The position numbers and the translations under genes are program-made. DNA of 64,000 bases, taken from JAQBQB01 sp963846925. GTDB taxonomy: Bacteria; Gemmatimonadota; Gemmatimonadetes; Gemmatimonadales; Gemmatimonadaceae. The notes beneath the pieces were generated by a model. It had not been told where the DNA came from, did no database searches, and saw only the letters and a list, made by a program, of their open reading frames with translations. How positions within the stretch are numbered: position 1 is the stretch's first letter; each line of letters begins with the position of its first letter. Positions 45,506-54,652 of the stretch are shown piece by piece. The stretch is from contig CAWJXW010000019.1 of assembly GCA_963846925.1 (NCBI GenBank), positions 110,161-174,160 of the forward strand. Direction: 5' to 3'.

Positions 45506-46327
45506 ATCGACTTCCCGGATCCCGAGCGAACCCGGTCCCTCAGCGCCGACGACCTGCGCGCCGCGTTTCTCGTGCGCGGCTTGTTCACGGCCGGCCGCGT
45601 CACGCTGCGACATGTCGATCTCGACCGCGTGATCCTCGGTGGAGCGGTGCCTCTCGGCGACACGCTTCAGCTGGATCCGCCGGCCTGGCTTGCCGCCGAG
45701 CACTTTCTCGAGCGGCGCGAGATGGGCGTGCTGAACGTCGGCGGACCGGGAGTCGTTCGCGCCGCGGGCACGAGCTTCGAGCTACAGCCGCGCGACGTCG
45801 TCTACCTCGGGCGCGGCACGCGCGACGTGTCGTTCAGCAGTGCGAACGCGGAGCGGCCGGCGCGATTCTATCTGGTGAGCTATCCGGCGCACGCGTCGCA
45901 CCCGTGCGTGCGAATTCCGCGCGGAGATGCGGATGCGTCGGACCTCGGCGGCGAGACGGGCGCCAACCGGCGTCGGCTGGCCAAGTACATCCACCCCGGC
46001 CGCGCGCAGACGGCGCAGCTCCTCATGGGCGTGACCACGCTCGCGACGGGCAACGTGTGGAATACGATGCCGAGCCACCGCCACGTCCGCCGCACGGAGG
46101 TCTACCTCTACTTCGATGTGCCGGAGAACGACGTCGTGATCCATCTCCTCGGCGAGCCTGGGGAGACGCGTCACGTCGTCGTGCGAAACGAGGAGGTCGT
46201 GCTCTCGCCGGCGTGGTCGATTCATTCGGGATGCGGCACGGCGGCGTACTCGTTCTGCTGGGCCATGGGTGGGGAGAATCAGGATTTCTCGGACATGCAA
46301 GCGGTCGACATGAGGGAACTCAAATGA
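45506..46327 (+). CDS. kduI: 5-dehydro-4-deoxy-D-glucuronate isomerase (start codon obscured)
   Basis: The frame IDFPDPERTRSLSADDLRAA matches the KduI N terminus but has no in-frame start after the TGA at 45491. An ATG at 45502-45504 is one base out of frame, so another indel is likely. The cupin body has DRVILGGAVPLGDTLQLD, the zinc ligands in PSHRHVRRTEVYLYFD, and AWSIHSGCGTAAYSFCWAMG. It isomerises 5-keto-4-deoxyuronate, the product of GH105 action. It overlaps the DUF4861 gene by 4 bp. Confidence 0.88.
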   Translation: MDFPDPERTRSLSADDLRAAFLVRGLFTAGRVTLRHVDLDRVILGGAVPLGDTLQLDPPAWLAAEHFLERREMGVLNVGGPGVVRAAGTSFELQPRDVVYLGRGTRDVSFSSANAERPARFYLVSYPAHASHPCVRIPRGDADASDLGGETGANRRRLAKYIHPGRAQTAQLLMGVTTLATGNVWNTMPSHRHVRRTEVYLYFDVPENDVVIHLLGEPGETRHVVVRNEEVVLSPAWSIHSGCGTAAYSFCWAMGGENQDFSDMQAVDMRELK

Positions 46328-47499
46328 ACCGTCAGCTACGGTTGGTGTTCGCGGCGGCAGTCTTCTGCGCTCCTTCCGCGATCGCGCAGGCAAACGGATT
46401 CGCGGTCAGAGTCCAGAACACGTTGCCCATCGCGCGTCCCGACGAAACGATCGGCGTTCGATGGTCGGACGTGCGTACGCACATTCCGAGCGCCGCGCCG
46501 GGCTCCGTGCGGGTCCGCTCGAGCGCCGGCGACGAAATCGTGTCGCAGGTGGTCGACAACGACGGCGACGGAACGATGGACGAGCTGATCTTCCAAGGGT
46601 CGTTCATGCCTGGCGAGGCGAAGCGCTTCATCGTCGAGAGCGGGGCGCCGGGATTCGCCCCGCCCAAGCTTCGCGCCTACGCCGTGCACGAGGATCCGCG
46701 CGACGACGTCGCGTGGGAGAGCGACCGCATCGCGTTTCGCATCTACGGCCAGGGGCTCTGGAAGGTCGATTCGCTGAACAGCAGCGGCTTGGACATCTGG
46801 GTCAAGCGCGTGCGCGATCCGATCGTCGACAAGTGGTACGCGAAGGGTCACGACGAGTACCACCACGACAACGGCGAAGGCGCCGACTTCTTCGACGTCG
46901 GCGAATCGCTCGGCGCGGGGGGCACCGGCGTCTGGCGCGGCGACAAGCTGTATCGCGCGCTCAACTTCAAAGGATGGCGCGTGATCGCGCCGGGTCCGGT
47001 GCGAGCGATCTTCGAGTTGCAGTACCAGCCGTGGGACGCGGCGGGTCTCAAGGTGTCGGAGACGAAGCGCATCTCGCTCGACGCCGGGCACAATCTCAAC
47101 CACGTCGTCAGCATCTTCAAAACGGACAACGCCTCGGCCGACATCCCGTGGGTCACGGGAATCGTCAAGCGCCCGAGCGTCGTCGGGTCGGAGAGCAAGG
47201 CGAAGTCGTGGGCGTGGCTGGCCGAGTGGGGTCCGATCGTTCCGAAGAATGGCGGGCACGGAGATCTCGGGATCGGGATCCTGCTGCCGCGCGACGCGGT
47301 CGTGGACTGGAAAGAGACCAACGACCACTACATGGCGCTGTCGCGCGCGAAGTCGGGCGAGCCGATGAGCTACTACGTCGGCGCCGGGTGGACAGCCAGC
47401 GGCGATTTCCACGACGTGCGCGACTGGTGGGCCTACCTCGACGAGCAGGCACAGCGCATCGCGACGCCGCTCGCCGTCACGATCGAGGCGCGGCCATGA
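46324..47499 (+). CDS. DUF4861 family secreted protein
   Basis: The protein has 391 residues. The signal peptide MNRQLRLVFAAAVFCAPSAI-A is followed by Gln. The mature part (FAVRVQNTLPIARPDETIGV, DNDGDGTMDELIFQGSF, PWVTGIVKRPS, WAWLAEWGPIV) matches the DUF4861 family found in pectin-type polysaccharide loci. The biochemical role is not established to my knowledge; the beta-sandwich, GH105-neighbour context points to pectin oligomer processing or binding. It overlaps the GH28-CE8 gene by 4 bp. Confidence 0.85.
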   Translation: MNRQLRLVFAAAVFCAPSAIAQANGFAVRVQNTLPIARPDETIGVRWSDVRTHIPSAAPGSVRVRSSAGDEIVSQVVDNDGDGTMDELIFQGSFMPGEAKRFIVESGAPGFAPPKLRAYAVHEDPRDDVAWESDRIAFRIYGQGLWKVDSLNSSGLDIWVKRVRDPIVDKWYAKGHDEYHHDNGEGADFFDVGESLGAGGTGVWRGDKLYRALNFKGWRVIAPGPVRAIFELQYQPWDAAGLKVSETKRISLDAGHNLNHVVSIFKTDNASADIPWVTGIVKRPSVVGSESKAKSWAWLAEWGPIVPKNGGHGDLGIGILLPRDAVVDWKETNDHYMALSRAKSGEPMSYYVGAGWTASGDFHDVRDWWAYLDEQAQRIATPLAVTIEARP

Positions 47500-49913
47500 G
47501 ACGCGCGGCGGTCGCGCTCGCGCTCGTTTGTTTGACGGCGAAGGTCGCGCGCGCGCAGGACACGCGAAACGTCGTCGAGCCAAAGCGTCCCGCGTCGTGC
47601 GCGGTGCTGGCGGCCGAGCTCTCGCCCGTCGCCGACACGACACTCGCCGAAAGCGACGAGAATAAACTGGACACTCGTCGCATACAGGCAGCGATCGACC
47701 ACTGCGGTCCGGGACGCGCCGTCGTGCTTCGCGCTTCCGGCGCGAAACGCGCGTTTCTCAGCGGACCGCTCACGCTCCAGCGCGGCGTGACGTTGCTCGT
47801 GGACACGAACGCGATTCTCTTCGGCTCGCGCGACCCGCGCGAGTACGACATCGACGGACGCTGCGGCACGGTCGACGAGAAAGGACATGGCTGCAAGCCG
47901 CTCATCTCGGCGACCGGCGCGATCGGCGTCGGCGTCATGGGCCCCGGCACCATCGACGGACGCGGCTGGGCCAAGCTGCTCGGCAAGAACGTCTCGTGGT
48001 GGGATCTCGCCCAGGACGCGAAGGTGCGCAACCTGTTCCAGAGCTGCCCGCGTCTCATCGTCCTCTCGAAGTCGAACGACGCCACGCTCTACGACGTCAC
48101 GCTCAAGAACTCCGGGAACTTCCACGTCGTGTTCGATCACGCGTCGGGGTTCACCGTGTGGGGGATTCGCATCGACACGCGCGACCCGAGAGCGCGCAAC
48201 ACCGACGGCGTCGATCCGACGAGCGCGACCAACGTCACCATCACGCGCAGCTACATCAACACCGGCGACGACAACGTGGCGATCAAGGCCGGGAAGGTCG
48301 CCAGCACGCACATGACCGTGTCGCACAACCATTTCTATCGCGGCCACGGGATGTCGATCGGCAGCGAGACGGACGGCGGCGCGAGCGCGATTCGCGTGTT
48401 CGATCTCTCGGTCGAAGGCGCGGACAACGGGCTCCGCATCAAGTCGAACGCCAGCCGCGGCGGGCTGGTGCACGACGTCGAGTATCGCGACGTGTGCATC
48501 CGGAAGACGAAAGAGCCCATCCTGATGGACACGCACTACACGGCGTCGCCGGAGACCACCGGCAAGCTGATTCCCGAGTACCGCGACATCCGGCTCGCCG
48601 ACGTGCGCGTGCTCGACGGCGGAAAGATCACGCTCGACGGCTACGACGCCTCGCGCCGCCTCGACATCGCGTTCAACAACGTCGTGTTCGACGACCCGAA
48701 GGCGATCGTCCTCTCGGCGCAGCACGTCACGCTCACGCGCGGCCCGGGTCCATCGAACCTGACGGTCAGTGGCGAGGACGTGAAACTGGCCGGCAGCACC
48801 TCCGACGCGCCGGCGAATGCGTGTACGGGGAAGTTCGTTCCAATGCCGACGACGGCTTCGGCGGGCGGGTCGGCTCACTACGCGGCGATCGTCGACGCGA
48901 GGTTCGGTGGCACGGACGGCGACAGCGCGACCGGCACGCCGACCTTTCACACGCTCGGTGCCGCGCTGACGGCGCTTCCGCCGAACGGAGTTGGGCGCGC
49001 GGCGATTCTCATGAAGAATGGCCGCTACCACGAGAAGCTCACTGTCGATCGGCCGTACGTCTCGATCGTGGGTGAGAGCCGAGACGGCACGATCCTCTCA
49101 TACGACGCGGCCGCCGACACGCCGAATCCGGGCGGCGGCACGTACGGCACGCGCGGCAGCTTCACGCTCCGCGTCGTCGCGCCGGACTTTCGCGCCGAGA
49201 ATCTCACGATCGAGAACGCGTTCGACTATCCGGCAAACGTCGCCAAGCCGGACAGCGACAAGACGAAGCTCAAGAACATGCAGGCCGTCGCGCTCATGCT
49301 GGACCTCGGCTCCGACCGCGCGACGTTCGTGAACGTGAAGATCACCGGTTTTCAGGACACGCTCTTCCCGAATTCCGGCCGCAGCTACTTCGCGCGCTGC
49401 GAGGTGTGGGGGCACGTGGACTTCATCTTCGGGGCGGGGCAAGCGGTGTTCGACGACTGCGACATCGTGTCGCGCGACCGCGGGAGCAAGACGAACAACG
49501 GATACGTCACCGCAGCGAGCACCGACGTCGGCCAGCCCTACGGATTTCTCTTTCTGCGAAGCCGCTTGAAGAAGGAGCGGCCTTCGATGTCGGCCAACTC
49601 GGTCACGCTCGGTCGACCTTGGCACCCGTTCGCCAACCCTCGTGCCGTGGCGAGCGTGGCTTTTATAGACTGCTGGATGGACGACCACATCGGCGAACAC
49701 GGGTGGGACCGCATGTCGTCGGTCGATTCCACCGGCACGCGGGTGTGGTACGAGCCATCGTCGGCGCGCTTCGCCGAACATGGAACGAAGGGCCCCGGTG
49801 CCGTTCCGAGTGAGACGCGCCACATCTTGAGCGACGCCGACGCCACCCGCTACACGGCGAGCGCCGTGCTTTCCGGCTGGACCCCGATGGTGGGACAAAC
49901 GGGCACGCCGTAG
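47496..49913 (+). CDS. GH28 polygalacturonase - CE8 pectin methylesterase fusion
   Basis: The 805-residue secreted protein has a signal peptide ending VARA before Gln. Residues about 50-430 form a GH28 beta-helix (NTDGVDPTSATNVTIT, NTGDDNVAIKAG, YRGHGMSIGSETDGG). Residues about 465-800 form a CE8 beta-helix (GRYHEKLTVDRPYVSIVG, NMQAVALMLDLGSDRATF with the substrate Gln, FQDTLFPNSGRSYFARCEVW, GHVDFIFGAGQAVFDDCDIV with the catalytic Asp, LGRPWHPFANPRA). The esterase would demethylate pectin and the hydrolase cut the exposed galacturonan. Confidence 0.93.
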   Translation: MRRAAVALALVCLTAKVARAQDTRNVVEPKRPASCAVLAAELSPVADTTLAESDENKLDTRRIQAAIDHCGPGRAVVLRASGAKRAFLSGPLTLQRGVTLLVDTNAILFGSRDPREYDIDGRCGTVDEKGHGCKPLISATGAIGVGVMGPGTIDGRGWAKLLGKNVSWWDLAQDAKVRNLFQSCPRLIVLSKSNDATLYDVTLKNSGNFHVVFDHASGFTVWGIRIDTRDPRARNTDGVDPTSATNVTITRSYINTGDDNVAIKAGKVASTHMTVSHNHFYRGHGMSIGSETDGGASAIRVFDLSVEGADNGLRIKSNASRGGLVHDVEYRDVCIRKTKEPILMDTHYTASPETTGKLIPEYRDIRLADVRVLDGGKITLDGYDASRRLDIAFNNVVFDDPKAIVLSAQHVTLTRGPGPSNLTVSGEDVKLAGSTSDAPANACTGKFVPMPTTASAGGSAHYAAIVDARFGGTDGDSATGTPTFHTLGAALTALPPNGVGRAAILMKNGRYHEKLTVDRPYVSIVGESRDGTILSYDAAADTPNPGGGTYGTRGSFTLRVVAPDFRAENLTIENAFDYPANVAKPDSDKTKLKNMQAVALMLDLGSDRATFVNVKITGFQDTLFPNSGRSYFARCEVWGHVDFIFGAGQAVFDDCDIVSRDRGSKTNNGYVTAASTDVGQPYGFLFLRSRLKKERPSMSANSVTLGRPWHPFANPRAVASVAFIDCWMDDHIGEHGWDRMSSVDSTGTRVWYEPSSARFAEHGTKGPGAVPSETRHILSDADATRYTASAVLSGWTPMVGQTGTP

Positions 49914-49917
49914 CGCG

Positions 49918-51501
49918 ATGCGCATTCGGTTCGTCGCGCTCGCTCTCGCTGCGATCGTCGGCGCGATCGCCGAGCCGACCGTCGACGTCTATCTCGTCGG
50001 CGACTCGACGATGGCGGACAAGCCGACGCCGGCGACGAATCCGGAGCGGGGTTGGGGGCAGCTGCTCCCCCGTTTCTTCGACGAGCACGTCGCGATCCAC
50101 AACCATGCGGTGAACGGCCGAAGCACGAAGTCGTTCATCGACGAGGGAAAATGGGGCGCCGTCGAGCGCGCGCTCAAACCCGGCGACTACGTCTTCATTC
50201 AGTTCGGCCACAACGACGAGAAGGTCGAAGACTCCGCGCGCTACGCCGCTCCGTACACCGCGTATCGCAAGAATCTCGAGCGCTTCGTCGCCGAGACGCG
50301 CGCCAAGGGCGCCACGCCGGTGCTGTTCACGCCGATCGTGCGGCGAAAGTTCAACGCGCAGGGCACGCTCGAGGACACGCACGGCGCCTATCCGCTCGTC
50401 GTGCGCGAGGTCGCGCGGGACCTCAACGTCGCCTTCGTCGACCTCCAGACGCTGACCGAGGACCTCGTTCGCGGCGCGGGGCCTGAAGGATCGAAGAAGC
50501 TGTACGTCTGGGTCGCTCCCGGCGAATCGAGCATGTATCCCGAGGGGCATCAGGACGACACGCATCTCTCCGTCCTCGGCGCGACGCGTGTCGCCCAACT
50601 TGCCGCGACGGCAATCGCGCACGGCGGTCTTCCGCTTCGCCAATTCGTGCGCAACGTCGACGCCTCGTCGCGGCAAGACGCCGAGATTCCGCTCTGGCCG
50701 AACGGAGCGCCCGGCGCGCTCGGTTCTTCGCCCGACGACCAACCGGCGCTCACCCCGTTCATCGCGCCGAAGTCCGTCGCGACGAACTCCATCGCCACAG
50801 GTGCGGCGATGCTCGTCTTTCCGGGCGGTGGCTACGAGCACCTCGCGTGGGACAAGGAGGGGACGAACGTCGCACGGTGGCTCAACACGCTCGGCGTGTC
50901 CGCGTTCGTCGTGCGCTATCGTCTTGGGCCCCGATACCACCATCCGACGATGCTCTCGGACGCTCGCCGCGCCGTGCGCGTCGTCCGTTCGCACGCGCAC
51001 GAGTGGGGCATCGATTCGTCGAAGATCGGCGTGATGGGCTTTTCCGCCGGCGGACACATGGCGTCGACGGCGGCCACCCAGTGGACTCTCGGCGACAGCG
51101 CGAACGCCGATGCGGTCGAACGCGTTTCGTCGCGCCCCGATCTGGCGATACTGGTGTATCCGGTCATCACGATGACCGCGCAGTACGCACACCCCGGTTC
51201 ACGCCGCAACCTCATCGGCGAGCATCCGGACGATCAACTCGTCCGCGCCACGTCGAGCGAACTGCACGTCACCCACGACACCCCGCCGACCTTCATCGTC
51301 GCCACCAGCGACGACGCAACCGTGCCGGTGCAGAATTCATTGATGTTCTACGACGCGCTGCGAGCCGCGGGCGTGCCGGCCGAGCTGCACATTCTCGAGA
51401 CGGGGCGCCACGGGTTCGGACTGGCGCAAGGCGACCCCGCGTTGGCGGCATGGGTGACCGCGTGCGAATCGTGGCTGCGGCGGAGGGGGTGGGCGAAGTA
51501 G
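49918..51501 (+). CDS. SGNH (CE12-like) acetylesterase - alpha/beta-hydrolase esterase fusion
   Basis: The 527-residue protein has a signal peptide (RFVALALAAIVGAIA). Residues 20-240 form a rhamnogalacturonan acetylesterase-type SGNH domain with the Ser in VYLVGDSTMADK, FIQFGHNDEK and the DDTHLS Asp/His pair. Residues 265-527 are an alpha/beta hydrolase like xylan/pectin acetyl esterases: AAMLVFPGGGYEHLA oxyanion loop, GVMGFSAGGHMASTA Ser, SDDATVPV Asp and TGRHGFGL His. Two deacetylases in one chain would strip acetyl groups from pectin. It starts 4 bp after the GH28-CE8 gene and ends the pectin run. Confidence 0.9.
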   Translation: MRIRFVALALAAIVGAIAEPTVDVYLVGDSTMADKPTPATNPERGWGQLLPRFFDEHVAIHNHAVNGRSTKSFIDEGKWGAVERALKPGDYVFIQFGHNDEKVEDSARYAAPYTAYRKNLERFVAETRAKGATPVLFTPIVRRKFNAQGTLEDTHGAYPLVVREVARDLNVAFVDLQTLTEDLVRGAGPEGSKKLYVWVAPGESSMYPEGHQDDTHLSVLGATRVAQLAATAIAHGGLPLRQFVRNVDASSRQDAEIPLWPNGAPGALGSSPDDQPALTPFIAPKSVATNSIATGAAMLVFPGGGYEHLAWDKEGTNVARWLNTLGVSAFVVRYRLGPRYHHPTMLSDARRAVRVVRSHAHEWGIDSSKIGVMGFSAGGHMASTAATQWTLGDSANADAVERVSSRPDLAILVYPVITMTAQYAHPGSRRNLIGEHPDDQLVRATSSELHVTHDTPPTFIVATSDDATVPVQNSLMFYDALRAAGVPAELHILETGRHGFGLAQGDPALAAWVTACESWLRRRGWAK

Positions 51502-51630
51502 GGGCGTCGAACGAAGCACGGGTGAGTGTGGCTAGAAGTGACATGAGCGCGCTATACTGACAGCCCTCGCAGGCGCCGCGCGCCGCCGCGCCCCTCATCC
51601 TGCGAGAGACGCCGAGACAATCGAAAGACC

Positions 51631-54600
51631 ATGGCCAAGCGTCGACGTTCTCGTCCGAAGGTAGGCCGCACGCGCCCGAAGCTCGACCCGCGGCTCGCGC
51701 ACCTGCTCTCGTTACCGCGTAGCCGCCTCCGCGATCTCAAACGCGAAGAGCACCGACGCCTCGGCGAAGCCGCGGCGGAAGCCGAGCCGAAACCGTCGGC
51801 TCCGAGGTCGGAGCGGCGGCCGAGCCGCGCGATGTGGGCGCTGACGGACGGCGTCTACTTTCCCTCTCGAGAGACCTGGGAACGCGGTCCCGTCGCGATG
51901 CGCGAGCCCTACATCTCGGCGTTCGTCCTCGCCGACATCAGCGCCGCCGATCTCGCGAGGCTCGGCGCGCGCGTGCGCAGTCAGGCGTGCGACGTTTTCA
52001 CCGCCTTCGTCCCGCTCTCGCGTATTCGGGCGCTGGAAGCCGCGCCCGGCGTGCGCTACGTGGAATTGGCGGGCACGATGTCGACGACGCTCGACCAGGC
52101 CATCCCGTACACCGGCATGGACGTGCTCCACAACACCGCGCCGCCGCTCGACGGTACAGGAGTCATCGTCGGGGTCGTGGACGTCTACCTCGACTTCTAT
52201 CATCCCGACTTCCGTCTGCCAAACGGCAGGACCCGCGTGTTCTATCTGTGGGATCAGGCGTTGACGCCACAGGGGCAGGAGGCGAGCCCGGCCCCCACTC
52301 TGCTGAGCCCCGCGCCCTTCGTGGCGACTTCGTATGGCGTCGATTACGACCAGACGGACATCGACACCGAGATCGCGGCGTTCAATCCGCCCAACAACTA
52401 TCAGATCGTGCGGCACGGCGGCGCGGTGGAGGCGCACGGCACTCACGTCGCCGGCATCGCCGCGGGAAATGGCCGGGGACAGAACGGGACATACACGGGC
52501 GCCGCGCCCGCATCCAACGTGATCTTCGTACGGCCATGGCCGACCAACACGATTTGGACGAGCGACAGCTCCACCATGGCCGACGCCGTGGCGTACGTCT
52601 TCGCTCGCGCGGACCTGCTCGGTCAACCGGCGGTCGTCAATCTCAGTACGGGCTCGTACGCCGGTCCGCGCGACGGCAGCCGACTCGTCGAGCAATTCCT
52701 CGACTCACTCGTCGCTGCGTCACCCGGCCGAGCCATCGTGGCGGCCGCCATGAACCAGAACGATCCGTCGGGCGCGAGCGCCGCGGAGCACGCGACGGGT
52801 GTCGTGCCGGTCAACGGTACCGCAGACCTGCTCGGCTACTTCGGGGCAGGTGCCAAGTTCAACGATCGAGCGGAAATCTGGTATTCGGGTGCGGATCAAT
52901 TTGATGTGACCATCACGGTCGAGGATGGACAGCAGGGAATCGCTCCAACGACGCTCGGCACGCTGAGTCCGGGCCAGACGTTGAACGCGGCCCTTCCCGG
53001 TGGATTCACCGTGGATGTTGCCTCCGTACTCCATGACTCGCTGAACCAGGACAACGCGATCATCATTACGATCACGGTGCCTGCACAGAAGACCGTGCCC
53101 GCACTCTGGACGATCCAGCTGGCGGGCACGATCGTCGTAAACGGTACGTTTCACGCGTGGCTTAGTGGGAACAACGCGCAGAACGCCGGTTGGGGAAGGG
53201 CCTTTTTTACGACTGACGCTTGGACGCTTGGAATTCCGGGCTGCGCACACCGCGTGATCACGGTCGGCAATCACGACAAGAGCGGTCCGCCCCCAGCCAT
53301 CCAATGGAGCAGCGGCTGCGGTCCCACTCGCGATGGTCGAGTGAAGCCGGAGATCGCCACCACGGGCACGTGGATTACCGCGGCGCGCTCGCGCGACATG
53401 AACGATCCAAATCCCGGCCCACTGTACGTGGCCAAGTTCGGGACGAGCATGTCGACGCCCATGGTATCCGGCGCGTGTGCGATGCTCTTTCAGTGCAAGG
53501 GCGCGAGCGCGACCTGGGCCGATCTCCTGTCGATCCTCAAGGCCAACGCGGTGCCCGAAAGCCCCGTCAACGCATTCGGGGCCGGCTACATGGAGCTCGC
53601 CGCCGCATGCTCGCCGCCGGCGCAGAACGTCGACGTCTGGTTGCGCGACGACGTCTCCGACACGGGCGTCGAGCCGTTCACGGGTCCTGTCAGCTGGCTG
53701 AGTCCCGACATCGAGGTGCTCGATGCAAACGGCCAGCCGGTGGCAAACCCCAAGTACAACCCGAACGCAGCGTTCAACAACATCATCCGCGTGACGGCGC
53801 GCAATCGCGGCGCTCAGCCGGCGATGAACACGGAGGTTTATCTCTACTGGGCGGACCCCGCGACCTATTTGCCGTTCACCGTGTGGAACGACAGCGGCAT
53901 GTTCGTCGGGCAGAATTTCCAGACGATCGGCAACAAGGTCGTCATTCCACAGATCGCGCCCGGCGCGGCCGTCTCCGTCCAATTCGGGTGGGCGCCGCCG
54001 GCACCCGGCAGCAACATCCGGCACGACGATCATTTCTGTCTCATCGCTCGCCTCGAAAACGCGGCCGATCCATCAAACGTCGGGCCGGGCGGCTGGGACG
54101 TCATCGCCGGTCGCAACAACGTCGCGCTGCGCAACGTTCACGTTCAGCAGTCGCCGGCCGAGATCGGCTTTCTCGTGCGCGGCACCGACGACGAAGACGG
54201 GCTGGTCGTAATCGGGCGCGCCGCCGGCGGCCAAGTGGAGCTCAGCCTTCCGGTGCAGGCGCTCCCGTGGCGCGACGCGCGCGTGCTGGGGCGTCACCGG
54301 CGGATGCCCTACGGCTGCTCGGATGCGGACGTCGACCCGGTGGCCGCGATCGTCGCGACGCTCGACGGCGAGGCTATTCGATCGCGGACCGGCATCGTCG
54401 GCGCCAGCGCGCTGCGAGTGCGAAACGGCATCGCCACGATCGTCTCCGCCGCGGACGCCGTCGTCACGATTCCCTGCCTGCGGGTCGCGCCGGCGGCCGC
54501 GATGCCGGTCAACCTACGAGTGACTCGGCCCCGCGCGACGTTGGAGCACCGCGACATCCACGTGGGCCAGTTCTCCGGCGGCCGGCGTGTTGGCGGCGTG

Positions 54601-54645
54601 ACGTTGCGGCTCGAGGTGGCGGAGAAGAAACGCAAACGTAAATGA
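51631..54645 (+). CDS. Large S8 family subtilase without signal peptide
   Basis: The protein has 1,004 residues. The N terminus MAKRRRSRPKVGRTRPKLD is very basic with no signal peptide. The catalytic Asp lies in GVIVGVVDVYLDFYHPDF, His in EAHGTHVAGIAAGNG and Ser in AKFGTSMSTPMVSGAC; an inserted beta-rich domain lies between about 400 and 520. Residues 665-1000 hold two beta-rich regions (VDVWLRDDVSDTG, NIIRVTARNRGAQPAMNTEV) and the protein ends EVAEKKRKRK. Regulation and target are unknown. It has its own 130-bp upstream region. Confidence 0.85.
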   Translation: MAKRRRSRPKVGRTRPKLDPRLAHLLSLPRSRLRDLKREEHRRLGEAAAEAEPKPSAPRSERRPSRAMWALTDGVYFPSRETWERGPVAMREPYISAFVLADISAADLARLGARVRSQACDVFTAFVPLSRIRALEAAPGVRYVELAGTMSTTLDQAIPYTGMDVLHNTAPPLDGTGVIVGVVDVYLDFYHPDFRLPNGRTRVFYLWDQALTPQGQEASPAPTLLSPAPFVATSYGVDYDQTDIDTEIAAFNPPNNYQIVRHGGAVEAHGTHVAGIAAGNGRGQNGTYTGAAPASNVIFVRPWPTNTIWTSDSSTMADAVAYVFARADLLGQPAVVNLSTGSYAGPRDGSRLVEQFLDSLVAASPGRAIVAAAMNQNDPSGASAAEHATGVVPVNGTADLLGYFGAGAKFNDRAEIWYSGADQFDVTITVEDGQQGIAPTTLGTLSPGQTLNAALPGGFTVDVASVLHDSLNQDNAIIITITVPAQKTVPALWTIQLAGTIVVNGTFHAWLSGNNAQNAGWGRAFFTTDAWTLGIPGCAHRVITVGNHDKSGPPPAIQWSSGCGPTRDGRVKPEIATTGTWITAARSRDMNDPNPGPLYVAKFGTSMSTPMVSGACAMLFQCKGASATWADLLSILKANAVPESPVNAFGAGYMELAAACSPPAQNVDVWLRDDVSDTGVEPFTGPVSWLSPDIEVLDANGQPVANPKYNPNAAFNNIIRVTARNRGAQPAMNTEVYLYWADPATYLPFTVWNDSGMFVGQNFQTIGNKVVIPQIAPGAAVSVQFGWAPPAPGSNIRHDDHFCLIARLENAADPSNVGPGGWDVIAGRNNVALRNVHVQQSPAEIGFLVRGTDDEDGLVVIGRAAGGQVELSLPVQALPWRDARVLGRHRRMPYGCSDADVDPVAAIVATLDGEAIRSRTGIVGASALRVRNGIATIVSAADAVVTIPCLRVAPAAAMPVNLRVTRPRATLEHRDIHVGQFSGGRRVGGVTLRLEVAEKKRKRK

Positions 54646-54652
54646 GCTGCGT

